A stretch of DNA of 64,000 nt from an uncultured bacterium (GCA_937951895.1 CALFER010000009.1:1-64000), one strand, 5' to 3'. Shown: positions 8,656 through 18,129, numbered from the stretch's first letter. The notes: a model not told the origin generated them from the letters alone. Made by a program: numbers and translations.

Positions 8656-11600
8656 TCAACCTCGACAAAATACCCCGGATCCCGTCCACCCAGACCGTCC
8701 TTCAGCCAGATATCGCGGAAGATCGTCCGATGGACATTCGACATCCACGTCGACTTCAGCTCGATCTGAGTGTCGTCCATGCCGAGACATTCTGCGTTCG
8801 GACTGAAGTGATCGAGGGGGAACGCGTTGAGATCCCAGGTGTTTTCTCCGGATTCATCCGAGAAATCGACGGTTGCATGTGTCGGAATCACATGCTTCAT
8901 CTCGACATGAATATCCCTGAGCGATGTGTATCTGAATTTGTAGCGCATTCCGAGGAGTTGCGCGATTTCGGCGATGAGCTGCCAGTTCTGATGTCCGGTT
9001 ATCGGCGCGATCGCCTGATGAATCGGCTGAATTACCCGCATACTGTTGGTAACCGTTCCTTCGCTCTCGGCAAACGTACACAGGGGGAGCACAACATCCG
9101 CGAGCCTGGCCGTGTCCGTCAGAAATGTATCGGCGACGCAAAGATACTCCAGCTTTTTCAGCGCTTTCTGAATGGGGGATCGAAGCGGCTTGACCGCCAT
9201 CAGATCTTCTCCAAAAACGAAGACGGCCTTGAATCGATGATCAGTCAATGCGGTCAACTGATCGATCGAGCCCTCCGGAATGCCATGGAGGGGTTCCCCC
9301 CATGCCTTCTCAACCCGTGCCACAACCGATGCATCGTGAATTGACTGATATCCCGGCAGGAATCCGGGTATCAATCCCAGATCCATGAGTCCCTGCTCGT
9401 TGGCATTCTCGTTCAGGACACCGATCGGGGCATCGAGCAGCCAGGCGATTGAGCGCATGAGGTGCAGATCGCCGGGTGTTCGCAAGCCATTGAGATGCCG
9501 CTCGGTCACGACCGCGCGTTCTTTCGCTTTCCGCATGATCGCGGCTGCTGTCTGATACTCGGCCCAGTCCACTCCGGTCGCCTTGACAATCGACTTGATC
9601 GTGATCGTATCGAGTGCCTTCCGGAATGTGTCGGGAATGGCGGGAGATTCTGAGGCTTCTTCGAGCAGGGCTTTCAGGATACCCTTGAGGGCCATGTAAT
9701 CGGATCCCTCACGAATTTTCAGCCAGACGTCCGCCTCCCGCGACACCCGATTCGCCTCGGAATGCACATAAACAACCTTGCTGCCGGATCGTTTCGCCCG
9801 ACGGATCATGAAATCGGCTACGGTATTGTCCCGTCTTGGATCCGCCAAGCCGATGAGAATCGCGCCGGCCCGCTCCAGCGAACGATACGTCAGGGTCGAT
9901 TGGATGGACGGATCGATGATATCGGTGCGTGCACTGGTCAGCGACGCGACATTGTGAGTGTGCAGCACGACACGTGCAAACTTCTGAATCACGTACATCT
10001 CTTCATTGGTGAGTCTGGGTGAAACAAAAACGGCAATCTGATCGCCCGGGATCCTGCGGATATCTTCCCGAATCGTTTTCGCAACGGCGGGAAATGCCGC
10101 TTCCAGGGATGTGCTTTCGAGCGACTTTCCTTTGGACATCAGGGGCGTTCGGAGACGCTCGGGATGCTGAACGAAACCGTTCCCGAAACGGCCGAAGGCA
10201 CAGAGATTGCCACGGGTCGGACTGTCATGTTCGTCGGCCGTGATCTTGACCATCGTATCACCGAGATGATTGAGTTCGAGGCGACAACCGACGCCGCAGA
10301 AATTGCACACACTCCGGGTTTTCGTGAGTGCCCACGGTCCCGGTTTGGGCAACGAGCTCTTTGCAACAATCGCTCCGGTCGGGCACGTTCCAACGCACAA
10401 TCCGCATGAGATGCAGTCGGTTTCGATCAGGTTCTTCCCGAGTTCCGGGCGAACGATGGTGCTGAACCCGCGTGTCTCAAATCCGTAGACGGCCGCACCG
10501 GCAACCTCGGAGCAGATACGGATGCAGCGTGCACAGAGGATGCATTTGTTGGGATCGAGCTCGATGAAGGGGTGGGACTGATCGAGCCGATACTCGTTGG
10601 CTTCCCCCTTGTAGCTCTTCACCTCGATCCCGTATTCAGACGCGTATTGACGGAGCTTGCAGTCGAACAGTGCCTCACATCCGCACTCCAGACACCGCCG
10701 GCTCTCCTCGACGGCAACTTGTTCCGAATAACCCTGCTCGACCTCCTCGAAGGTTTTCGCGCGGGCATGCGGATCGAGTTCCGGCATGGGATGATGCTCG
10801 AGCAGCCGGGTGAAACGCAGATCGGATTTGTTGACCTCCCGGAAGTCATCCTTCCGGCTGTTGAAGACAAAAGGTTCGGGTTGTGCGATTCCGGTCATGA
10901 GGAACGTATCGATGGCGTGGGCGGCCTTGCGCCCCGCCGCGATCGCCTCGATCGCCGTCGCCGCTCCGGACACCATGTCGCCTCCGGCGAAAACCCCTTC
11001 CGTATCGGTTTCAAATGTATCGGGTCTGACCGAGACGGTTCCCCATTTCGTCAGAGTAATTCTGGCGGAATCAGGCAGGAGGGTTTTCTTCTTCGCGTCG
11101 GCAAAGAGGTCGACCTGAGGACTCTGGCCGATGGCCGCGAAGATGTAATCACACTCGACCACAAACTCCGATCCCGGCACGACGACCGGGCGCCTCCGAC
11201 CGCTCTCGTCGGGCGCTCCCAGTTCCATCTTGACGCATTTGATACCTTTCACACGATTGTTCTCGACGACCACCTCCACGGGGGCCGCGAGGAAATGCAT
11301 CCGGACGCCTTCGTGTTCCGCGGCGTCGATTTCCATCTGATTGGCGGGCATTTCCTTTCGGGTCCGGCGATACAGGAGAATGACTTCATCTGCGCCGAGC
11401 CGAAGCGAACTTCTCGCACAGTCAATAGCTGTATTCCCTCCGCCGACCACCACAATCCGGCCTCGGATCTCGGGCTGTTTGCCATGTCCGAGTTCTTCGA
11501 GGAACTCGATGCCGGAGAGAATCCCCTCCGCATCCTGTCCGGGGATTCCGAGCGATTTGCTGTCCCAGGCGCCGAGTCCGAGGAAGACGGCATGATAGCG

Positions 11601-12443
11601 ATCTTTTTCGATGAGACTTCTGATCGTGATGTCCTCACCCAGACGCATGTTCGTTCTGAGTTCCACCCCCAGTTCGAGAATGGTATCGATTTCGCGATCC
11701 AGGACATCGAACGGCAGGCGATACGACGGGATGCCATATCGAAGCATTCCACCGGCTTCCGGCATCGCTTCGAACATCGTGACGTCATATCCCCTGATCG
11801 TCAGATAGTAGGAAGCCGAGAGACCAGCAGGACCCGATCCGATGACGGCGACACGCCGATTCTTCGACGGGCCAGGCTGAGGGGTTACGTGCCGGGCCGC
11901 GGTTTCCAGATCGAAATCGGCGACGAACCGCTTGAGAAAATCGATGCCGACATTTTTATCCAGAAGACTTCGGCGACAGGACAGCTCACAGGGCCGGGTG
12001 CAGACGCGGCCGCACACAGCCGGAAGCGGATTGGTCTGCTTGATCAGCGCTACCGCTTCCTGGTACTTGCCGGCTGAAACGAGTGCGATGTATCCCTGAA
12101 CATCGACTCCGGCGGGGCATCGCAGCGCGCAGGGAGGCAGGCAATCCGCATAGTGATTCGACAGCAGCAGTTCGAGACTGGCGCGCCGCCCGTTGAGAAC
12201 GCGTTCGGAACGAGTTTCGATCTGCATGCCTTCGGAAACCTTCGTCGAACAGGCCGGCACGAGTTTCTCGCGACCTTTGATTTCGACCAGGCAGAGATAG
12301 CACGAATTGAACGGTTCGAGCTGTTTTTCCAGGCAGAGATTCGGAATATGATCGAGCTGTTGCTCGTGGACCACCTCGAGAATCGTCTGGTTTGAATCGG
12401 CGGTCACTTTTATCGAATTGATCGTCATTTTAACTTTTGCCAT
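8652..12443 (-). CDS. NuoG-like / NADPH-flavoprotein fusion, probable StnA-type transhydrogenase subunit
   Basis: 1263 residues in a multi-domain order: [2Fe-2S] ferredoxin domain (Cys 37, 48, 51, 65); a GltD/NfnB-type domain with seven cysteines (101-156); an FAD/NAD(P)H disulfide-reductase-type module (GSGPAGLSA at about 202, second dinucleotide site GGGNTAID at about 334); two [4Fe-4S] clusters (Cys 634-644 and 677-687); then a molybdopterin-oxidoreductase-superfamily domain with its own [4Fe-4S] motif (Cys 713, 716, 720, 748). The Cys/Sec-His pair of formate dehydrogenase is absent, and there is no H-cluster domain. With the NuoE- and NuoF-like genes upstream this fits a soluble NADPH/NADH/ferredoxin transhydrogenase of the Stn type described in Sporomusa. 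Often auto-annotated as FAD-dependent oxidoreductase or formate dehydrogenase. AGGAG precedes the ATG. Confidence 0.85.
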   Translation of the reverse strand: MAKVKMTINSIKVTADSNQTILEVVHEQQLDHIPNLCLEKQLEPFNSCYLCLVEIKGREKLVPACSTKVSEGMQIETRSERVLNGRRASLELLLSNHYADCLPPCALRCPAGVDVQGYIALVSAGKYQEAVALIKQTNPLPAVCGRVCTRPCELSCRRSLLDKNVGIDFLKRFVADFDLETAARHVTPQPGPSKNRRVAVIGSGPAGLSASYYLTIRGYDVTMFEAMPEAGGMLRYGIPSYRLPFDVLDREIDTILELGVELRTNMRLGEDITIRSLIEKDRYHAVFLGLGAWDSKSLGIPGQDAEGILSGIEFLEELGHGKQPEIRGRIVVVGGGNTAIDCARSSLRLGADEVILLYRRTRKEMPANQMEIDAAEHEGVRMHFLAAPVEVVVENNRVKGIKCVKMELGAPDESGRRRPVVVPGSEFVVECDYIFAAIGQSPQVDLFADAKKKTLLPDSARITLTKWGTVSVRPDTFETDTEGVFAGGDMVSGAATAIEAIAAGRKAAHAIDTFLMTGIAQPEPFVFNSRKDDFREVNKSDLRFTRLLEHHPMPELDPHARAKTFEEVEQGYSEQVAVEESRRCLECGCEALFDCKLRQYASEYGIEVKSYKGEANEYRLDQSHPFIELDPNKCILCARCIRICSEVAGAAVYGFETRGFSTIVRPELGKNLIETDCISCGLCVGTCPTGAIVAKSSLPKPGPWALTKTRSVCNFCGVGCRLELNHLGDTMVKITADEHDSPTRGNLCAFGRFGNGFVQHPERLRTPLMSKGKSLESTSLEAAFPAVAKTIREDIRRIPGDQIAVFVSPRLTNEEMYVIQKFARVVLHTHNVASLTSARTDIIDPSIQSTLTYRSLERAGAILIGLADPRRDNTVADFMIRRAKRSGSKVVYVHSEANRVSREADVWLKIREGSDYMALKGILKALLEEASESPAIPDTFRKALDTITIKSIVKATGVDWAEYQTAAAIMRKAKERAVVTERHLNGLRTPGDLHLMRSIAWLLDAPIGVLNENANEQGLMDLGLIPGFLPGYQSIHDASVVARVEKAWGEPLHGIPEGSIDQLTALTDHRFKAVFVFGEDLMAVKPLRSPIQKALKKLEYLCVADTFLTDTARLADVVLPLCTFAESEGTVTNSMRVIQPIHQAIAPITGHQNWQLIAEIAQLLGMRYKFRYTSLRDIHVEMKHVIPTHATVDFSDESGENTWDLNAFPLDHFSPNAECLGMDDTQIELKSTWMSNVHRTIFRDIWLKDGLGGRDPGYFVEVE

Positions 12444-12476
12444 TGTAATTCTCCTCTCGATCGACTCTGGCGGCCA

Positions 12477-14270
12477 TCACGCTTTGACAATCGCAGAAAC
12501 CGGACAGATTCTGAAGCATTCCCCGCATTTGATGCACTTTTCCTGCAGGATGAGGTGCGGATTTTTGACCTTTCCGGTAATGGCGGCCGAGGGGCATGCG
12601 CGGGCGCATTTCGTACATCCGATGCATTTGGAATCGATGATGGTGAAGTTGACGAGTTTGGAGCAGTGGAGTGCCGGGCAGCGCTTGTTGAAAATGTGAG
12701 CTTCGTACTCGGATCGAAAATACTTCAGAGTCGTCAGAACGGGATTGGGAGCGGTCTGACCCAGTCCGCAGAGACTCGCGTCGCGGATCTTCGAGGCCAG
12801 GTCCTGCAGAAGCGGGATGTCGCTCGGACGGCCTTTTCCTTCCGTGATTCGCGTGAGAATCTCGAGGAGACGCTTGGTGCCGATCCGGCAGAACGTGCAT
12901 TTCCCGCACGATTCGCTCTGGGTGAATTCCAGAAAGTATCTTGCGACTTCCACCATGCACGTGCTGTCGTCCATGACGACCAGACCACCCGATCCCATGA
13001 TCGCACCCGTCGCCGTCAGTGATTCGTAATCGATGATCGTATCCTTGAGTTCGACGGGGATGCAGCCTCCCGATGGTCCGCCGATCTGGACAGCTTTCAG
13101 TTTCCGATTATTCGGGATGCCGCCGCCGATGTCGTAAACGATCTTCTGGATCGTGATGCCCATCGGGACTTCGACGAGACCCGAGTTCTTGACAGCGCCG
13201 ACCAGTGAAAAGATTTTAGTTCCTTTGCTTTTTTCGGTTCCGAGCGAGGTAAACCAGTCTGCGCCCTGGAGAATGATTGCCGGGACATTGGCCCAGGTTT
13301 CGACATTGTTGATGTTGGTCGGATACCCCCAGAGACCTTTCTGCGCGGGAAACGGGGGTCGGAAGCGCGGACGGCCGTCCCGACCTTCCATGCTCGCGAT
13401 CAATGCCGTCTCCTCGCCACAGACAAACGCGCCCCCTCCACGGATCACCCGCAGATCGAAGCTGAAATCCGAACCGAGAATCCGGTCTCCGAGGAGTCCG
13501 AAGTCCCGCGCCTGAGCGATGGCGATGTTGAGGCGGTGGATAGCGAGGGGGTATTCATCGCGAACATACAGAATGCCCTCCTGTGCGCCGATCGCGTAAG
13601 CACCGATGATCATGCCTTCGATGACCGAATGCGGGTCGGCTTCAAGAATGGATCGATCCATGAATGCGCCGGGGTCGCCTTCGTCTCCGTTACAGATGAT
13701 GAATTTCCGATCTCCAACCGCGTTCCGGCAGAACTCCCATTTCATTCCCGTCGGAAACCCGGCACCGCCGCGACCCCGAAGCTGGGATTTCTTGATTTCT
13801 GCGAGCACATCGGTGGGCGACATCTGCAGGATGACTTTTTCCAGTGCTGCATAACCGTCGTGCGAGATGTAGTCTTCGATGATTTCGGGATCGATACGGC
13901 CCCGATTTCTCAGTGCAATCAGAACCTGATCCTTGAAAAAGCCGATATCGCGCATCAAAGGCACACGGGGTTCCCGGCGGCCGGGCGAATACATCATTTC
14001 CTTGACCGGGCGACCCTTGAGGAAGTGTTCATCGACGAGATGAGGAATATCCTTGACTTTCAAACGCTGGTAAAAAATCCCCTCCGGCTGGACAACCATG
14101 ACAGGACCGCGTTCGCAGAATCCGTTGCAACCGGTTCCGACCACCTGGATTTCCTTCTCGAGACCTCTTTTTTTAAGAGCGTTTTCAAGCGCTTTTTTTA
14201 CTTCAAATGCACCATTCGATACGCACCCGGTTCCTGTGCAGATCAGACAATGACTTCGGAACTTATCCAT
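12477..14270 (-). CDS. nuoF: NuoF/HydB-like NADH-binding flavoprotein
   Basis: 597 residues. The domain order is that of HydB of bifurcating hydrogenases: thioredoxin-like [2Fe-2S] domain (Cys 11, 16, 48, 52), FMN/NADH-binding NuoF core (RGRGGAGFPTGMKW, CNGDEGDPGAFMDR, CGEETALIAS), the NuoF [4Fe-4S] motif ESCGKCTFCRIG, and a C-terminal 2x[4Fe-4S] ferredoxin domain (CIGCTKCARACP, CIKCGECFRICP). It accepts or donates hydride at NAD(H) in the soluble complex and in HydB carries the bifurcation site. It precedes the large fusion gene by 33 nt. The ATG is preceded by GGGGGGAG. Confidence 0.93.
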   Translation of the reverse strand: MDKFRSHCLICTGTGCVSNGAFEVKKALENALKKRGLEKEIQVVGTGCNGFCERGPVMVVQPEGIFYQRLKVKDIPHLVDEHFLKGRPVKEMMYSPGRREPRVPLMRDIGFFKDQVLIALRNRGRIDPEIIEDYISHDGYAALEKVILQMSPTDVLAEIKKSQLRGRGGAGFPTGMKWEFCRNAVGDRKFIICNGDEGDPGAFMDRSILEADPHSVIEGMIIGAYAIGAQEGILYVRDEYPLAIHRLNIAIAQARDFGLLGDRILGSDFSFDLRVIRGGGAFVCGEETALIASMEGRDGRPRFRPPFPAQKGLWGYPTNINNVETWANVPAIILQGADWFTSLGTEKSKGTKIFSLVGAVKNSGLVEVPMGITIQKIVYDIGGGIPNNRKLKAVQIGGPSGGCIPVELKDTIIDYESLTATGAIMGSGGLVVMDDSTCMVEVARYFLEFTQSESCGKCTFCRIGTKRLLEILTRITEGKGRPSDIPLLQDLASKIRDASLCGLGQTAPNPVLTTLKYFRSEYEAHIFNKRCPALHCSKLVNFTIIDSKCIGCTKCARACPSAAITGKVKNPHLILQEKCIKCGECFRICPVSAIVKA

Positions 14271-14340
14271 GTCTCCCCCCTTCAGCGGGATTGCGGCTCA
14301 TGACAATCATCGCATGGGCCGGACGTGATATTTCGAATGA

Positions 14341-14724
14341 TCAACTCATTTTCTCGCTGCCGATAGCGAGCGCGTATTCCTCGACGATTTTCCCCTCGAC
14401 CGCATGTTCGAGAAGGATGCGGACAATTTTTTCGGCATCCAGTTCAACATACTTGACGGGGGGTTGATCCAGAAACTCAACGGTCGCCATCGGTTCCATG
14501 CTGCACAGGCCGGCGCATCCCGAAGTTGTGATGAGCACTCCTTCAATATGATGCGTGTCGATTGCCTTGAGCAGCGCGTCCATGACATCACGAGCGCCCG
14601 ATGCGATTCCGCATGTTCCCATATGGACCGTGATCCGGCTCTTCCCCTGAGCCTCACGCAGATCCCTGCTTTTCCGTGCACCTTCCCTGATTTTTCTCAG
14701 CTCTTCAATCGTCAGTTTTCCCAT
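14341..14724 (-). CDS. Thioredoxin-like [2Fe-2S] ferredoxin (HndB-like)
   Basis: 127 residues: a short helical N-terminus (IEELRKIREGARKSRDLRE), then a thioredoxin-like ferredoxin domain with cysteines in MGTCGIASGAR and TTSGCAGLCSMEP. This is the pattern of HndB, the small subunit of NADP-reducing hydrogenases, and of the Trx-like ferredoxins found beside hydABC. It likely passes electrons within the complex or to the regulatory proteins upstream. AGGGAGG is 4-5 nt before the ATG. It lies between the ATPase gene and the NuoF-like gene. Confidence 0.86.
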   Translation of the reverse strand: MGKLTIEELRKIREGARKSRDLREAQGKSRITVHMGTCGIASGARDVMDALLKAIDTHHIEGVLITTSGCAGLCSMEPMATVEFLDQPPVKYVELDAEKIVRILLEHAVEGKIVEEYALAIGSEKMS

Positions 14725-14745
14725 AACGCCTCCCTTGATACTCCC

Positions 14746-15300
14746 TTATACTGTCACACTATCATCCGAAAGATTCCGGCGCTCGCGAACGAGACCGGCG
14801 ATAAAATTCAAAACTTCCGGTTCATTCAGATCAACATCCCCGAGTTCTTCCCGGAGCGATCGCGTCTCAAACAGAAATCCGTCTTTCCCGCGATCATGTC
14901 GCAAGACAAAATCGATCGATGGATTGCCGCCGATCAGGATCGACATTGTCGATGCGAGATCGCCGACGGGCTGCCGATCGACATGATCGAGCGTGAAGCG
15001 GGCAGTAATCCGTGTTCCCTTCCCCCGGGTCGACTCGATCGTCGTCCCGCCTCCGGTTTGTCGCGCTGCCTGATCCAGCAACGACAGTCCGATGCCGATT
15101 CGACGGACCGTTTTCGTGGTGAAAAATGGATCCATGACCCGACTCAATGTCTCGTCGTCCATCCCCTCACCATTGTCCGTTATCGTCATCGTCAGTTCGT
15201 TGCGCTCTTCGGACTCGACAATCTCAATTACAATGCGATCCGCGTGCGCTCGAATGGAATTCTCGGCGATATCGAGGATGTGGAGGGCGAGTTCTTTCAT
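14746..15300 (-). CDS. GHKL-type ATP-binding protein (histidine-kinase-like) of hydrogenase loci
   Basis: 184 residues. The first 110 form a GHKL ATPase domain: N box (ILDIAENSIRAHADRI), G1 box (ITDNGEGMDD), F box (DPFFTTKTVRRIGIGLSLL) and G2 box (STRGKGTRI). There is no His phosphoacceptor domain. The C-terminal 70 residues are a short conserved extension. Such proteins stand beside the PHP, DRTGG and sensory-hydrogenase genes in [FeFe]-hydrogenase clusters and are thought to signal. The ATG at 15300 overlaps the PHP stop in an ATGA arrangement, which fixes the start and implies coupling. Confidence 0.84.
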   Translation of the reverse strand: MKELALHILDIAENSIRAHADRIVIEIVESEERNELTMTITDNGEGMDDETLSRVMDPFFTTKTVRRIGIGLSLLDQAARQTGGGTTIESTRGKGTRITARFTLDHVDRQPVGDLASTMSILIGGNPSIDFVLRHDRGKDGFLFETRSLREELGDVDLNEPEVLNFIAGLVRERRNLSDDSVTV

Positions 15301-16034
15301 GCGGCAGTTACGATCCGGCACCCGTTTCGGTTGTAAAGAGCGTCGCGGATGCAGAGAAAGGTCGGGGCGGGGATGTCGAAGCAAGTGAACGCCCGCCCGA
15401 TATCATGCAGATAATGGGCGTCCGAATTGGTGATGAATGGGCACATGGCATATTCCGGAAATCGATCCGCTGCATCCCGCAACTCGAGATTGGCGGAGAT
15501 TTCGAGCGCATCGAACCGGATGTGAGGTGGTATAAACCCGAGTTGACTGATCACGCTGAATGAGGGTCTGTCGATATGCGCGGCGATGGCGATTCCATCG
15601 AGCGCGTGGATCTGTTCGACGATAGATCGGACCGGCATCTGAGACGATGAGAAGAGCAGATAGGGGCAAAACCCGTCGACTTCATCGAATTCAGAAGCGA
15701 GAACCTGGTCCCGGGTGATCGGCGAATCGGGAGCCTGCTCGATGTTCCGATAGACTCCGGATTGGAACTCCAGTGCAGTCTCGATGTCCGGGAACACGCA
15801 CAACACATGCGCTTCCTCCAGACTCGACACCTCCATCGCGGGCAGCACCGCAAGCCCGCGTTTCCGGCCAGCGTCGATGACGGCACGCGCATTTTGAGCC
15901 GAGTTATGATCGCTGATTGCGATCAATCCGAGGCCTTTCGTGAGAGCGGTCTCGACGATTGCCAGAGGCGACATTTCGAGATCACTGCACGGAGACAGAC
16001 AGGTATGGATGTGGAGATCAGCGTGGATGATCAC
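15297..16034 (-). CDS. PHP-domain phosphoesterase
   Basis: 245 residues with the polymerase-and-histidinol-phosphatase fold: metal-binding HADLHIHTCLSPCSD at the N-terminus, AISDHNSAQNA, VLPAMEVSS, IAAHIDRPSFS and a late TNSDAHYLHDIGR. It probably hydrolyses a phosphoester, but its substrate in hydrogenase loci is unknown; a small nucleotide or signalling phosphate is possible. The start is a GTG at 16034 with only a weak ribosome site, 3 nt from the upstream DRTGG stop. Confidence 0.88.
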   Translation of the reverse strand: MIIHADLHIHTCLSPCSDLEMSPLAIVETALTKGLGLIAISDHNSAQNARAVIDAGRKRGLAVLPAMEVSSLEEAHVLCVFPDIETALEFQSGVYRNIEQAPDSPITRDQVLASEFDEVDGFCPYLLFSSSQMPVRSIVEQIHALDGIAIAAHIDRPSFSVISQLGFIPPHIRFDALEISANLELRDAADRFPEYAMCPFITNSDAHYLHDIGRAFTCFDIPAPTFLCIRDALYNRNGCRIVTAA

Positions 16035-16037
16035 GAT

Positions 16038-16382
16038 TCAGGCGTTTCCCGACACTCCGAGTCCGATCAGTTTTTCGATCAACTGATAGGCGTTCAGGCG
16101 CGACCCGAGCAGAGTGATGTTCTCGGCACGGGCGGCAGTGAGGGTATCGTCATGGGGTTGATTGCCCTTGGCGAGTATGATTCCGGCGAGATCTTTGAGT
16201 GAAGCGACGGCGACGATGTTTTCATGAACTTGAATCGTGATCCAGAGCATGTCCTTCCGGCCGGACGCTATCACGTCGCTCAACAGATCACCGACATATC
16301 CGAGACCTGTCTCCTGTTCCCAGGACTCTCCCGCATGGAATACCTGCAGATCAGCTTTTTCGACGATGTCCTTCAACTTCAT
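16038..16382 (-). CDS. DRTGG-domain protein
   Basis: 114 residues forming a single DRTGG domain (YVGDLLSDVIASGRKDMLWI, then AVASLKDLAGIILAKGNQ). DRTGG domains, named after one motif, occur in phosphotransacetylase and cobyrinic-acid synthase-like proteins and as single units in [FeFe]-hydrogenase clusters; a ligand-sensing role is likely but unproven. The ATG at 16382 lies inside the end of the sensory-hydrogenase gene (32-nt overlap) with AAGGAG upstream. A second DRTGG gene lies at 18130-18483 in the same operon. Confidence 0.84.
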   Translation of the reverse strand: MKLKDIVEKADLQVFHAGESWEQETGLGYVGDLLSDVIASGRKDMLWITIQVHENIVAVASLKDLAGIILAKGNQPHDDTLTAARAENITLLGSRLNAYQLIEKLIGLGVSGNA

Positions 16383-17649
16383 CTTCCAACTCCTTGATTT
16401 TCATGAACACGCAATCCGTCAGAACGGCATCACCCGCTGCAATGTCCTCCGCGAGCGTCCGGCAATCCGGCGCACCGCACGCGCCGCAGTTCATACCCGG
16501 CAATCGCCCGATGGTCTCTTCGACCTGATTCATGACCTCGAGTGCCTTGACCAGGTCCACCTGGCCATGAGAAACCGCGCGGGTTTTCCGGTGCAATCCG
16601 GGGATGAGATAATTTTCTTCATAACTGCGCAGGATTTTCCGTCGATCGAGACGGGTCCGGACTCCGTATTGCTCGATCAGAGTGTCGACCTGGGCAGCCG
16701 CAACATGGCGATTCTGGACGACCAATGGCCCTCCCACGCACCCGCCCGGGCATGCTGCGCATTCGAGATAATCGATGTCCGTCAGTTTGCCGGCTTCAAC
16801 CTGATCCAGGATGTGGATCACTTCCTCAAGACCGCGGACGGTCAGAGAACGATGTTGCGGGAGACCGCCGACGTTGGAACGACTGATGGCCCAACTGATT
16901 CCGACCCCGCTGGATTTCTGAAGGATCAGGTCATCATCACCGACTTCCTTCAGGGCATTGAGCAGCGGGATGTAGATATCGCGGATGGCGATGGCATCGT
17001 CGAGATTGGAGCGTTCGACGCCGATGGGTTTCTGAATGGATATCAGTTTGGCGGGACAGGGTGTGAGATGAAAGATGCCGATTTCGGTTGGATCGAGTTT
17101 CAATTCGGCGGCGAGTGATTTTCGTATCTGCTTTGCAGCCACTTCCCGCGGCACTTCGATCGGGACGACCCGATCCATCAGGTTGGGGTAGTTTTTCAAA
17201 ATGAGACGTACAACGGCCGGGCAGTAGTTCGATATGATCGGCCGCACATCCGTCATCCGATTCAGATACTCCTCGATGGCGATCAACACCATCTCGCAAC
17301 TCAAGGCCATATCGAAGACATGATCGAACCCGAGTTTATGCAGCGCCAGCAGGATATCGTTGGGTGTGGTCGCATCGGAGTACTGGGCGTACAGAACGGG
17401 TGAAGGGAGCGCGACTTTGACTTTGAACTGGGCCAGTTCGACGACTTTCGACGTCATGCTCTGAACGGCCTGGACAGGACAAACCCGCAGACATTCTCCG
17501 CAGTCGATACACAGATCATGTTTATAAACAGATGCCTTGCCGTTTCTGAGGCGGATTGCCTTGACCGGGCAGGCATGCATACAGGTGACGCAACCGATGC
17601 ATCGTTGTTCATCGATTTTTATCGAATGAAAGGAATCATGCGCTCCCAC
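16351..17649 (-). CDS. Sensory-type [FeFe]-hydrogenase (HydS-like)
   Basis: 432 residues. N-terminal 2x[4Fe-4S] ferredoxin (CIGCVTCMHACP, CIDCGECLRVCP), then a hydrogenase domain whose four H-cluster cysteines are all present: Cys143 in SNYCP (L1), Cys198 in TPCPAK (L2), Cys300 and Cys304 in ECAACPGGC (L3). The proton-relay Cys of catalytic enzymes (TSCCP) is replaced by Tyr142, as in slow sensory hydrogenases. A C-terminal Fe-S domain (NCGACGAPDC) like that of RnfB follows. It probably reports H2 or redox state to the ATPase and DRTGG partners. GTG start with AGGAGG 8 nt upstream. Confidence 0.85.
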   Translation of the reverse strand: MGAHDSFHSIKIDEQRCIGCVTCMHACPVKAIRLRNGKASVYKHDLCIDCGECLRVCPVQAVQSMTSKVVELAQFKVKVALPSPVLYAQYSDATTPNDILLALHKLGFDHVFDMALSCEMVLIAIEEYLNRMTDVRPIISNYCPAVVRLILKNYPNLMDRVVPIEVPREVAAKQIRKSLAAELKLDPTEIGIFHLTPCPAKLISIQKPIGVERSNLDDAIAIRDIYIPLLNALKEVGDDDLILQKSSGVGISWAISRSNVGGLPQHRSLTVRGLEEVIHILDQVEAGKLTDIDYLECAACPGGCVGGPLVVQNRHVAAAQVDTLIEQYGVRTRLDRRKILRSYEENYLIPGLHRKTRAVSHGQVDLVKALEVMNQVEETIGRLPGMNCGACGAPDCRTLAEDIAAGDAVLTDCVFMKIKELEDEVEGHRRKS

Positions 17650-17681
17650 CGAATCATCCTCCTGAAGAAACCTTCAATGCA

Positions 17682-18119
17682 TCATGGAATGTCCAATTCC
17701 ATCTGCAGGGTGGTACCTTCTCCGACCACGGATTCAATACTGAATCGATCCGCGGTCTTTTTCATGTTGGGCAATCCGAGTCCGGCGCCGAAACCGCGTT
17801 CACGCATCTCCCGTGTGGCCGTCGAATACCCTTCGGTCATGGCCAGTCCGATATCGGGGATTCCGGGGCCACGGTCCTTGAATTGAAGGGAAACGCAATG
17901 GGTCGAGACCGACAGAGTCACCTCGCAGGAACGGGCATACAATACGGCATTCATCTCGGCTTCATAGGCGACGATCATGGCGCGCCAGATAAGATCATTA
18001 TCGATACTGAGCTGCTTCAGGATCATTTTGATCTGCTTGGACACGGATCCTGCTGCCTGAAAATTACCACCCTCGATCGAAAACAGCTTTCGAAACCTGG
18101 CATCGACTGACTCGGACAA
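17682..18119 (-). CDS. Anti-sigma-factor-like ATP-binding protein (RsbW/GHKL type)
   Basis: 145 residues from a TTG at 18119, preceded by AAGGGG at 6-nt spacing; an ATG at 18152 overlapping the upstream gene by 23 nt is possible. The protein is a stand-alone RsbW-like ATPase domain: AYEAEMNAVLYA (N box), QFKDRGPGIPDIG (G1 box), REMRERGFGAGLGLPNMKK (lid) and VGEGTTLQMEL (G2 box). In hydrogenase clusters it accompanies the sensory hydrogenase and DRTGG proteins and may act as a kinase or anti-sigma-like switch; no partner sigma factor is in view. Confidence 0.82.
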   Translation of the reverse strand: MSESVDARFRKLFSIEGGNFQAAGSVSKQIKMILKQLSIDNDLIWRAMIVAYEAEMNAVLYARSCEVTLSVSTHCVSLQFKDRGPGIPDIGLAMTEGYSTATREMRERGFGAGLGLPNMKKTADRFSIESVVGEGTTLQMELDIP

Positions 18120-18129
18120 GACGATCCCC

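Noticed and set aside
8652..10400. Formate dehydrogenase catalytic subunit
   Set aside because: The metal-ligand Cys/Sec and adjacent His are missing; NuoG-like relic fits better.
10572..12077. 501-codon plus-strand open frame
   Set aside because: Lies opposite the fusion subunit, whose cofactor motifs are unmistakable.
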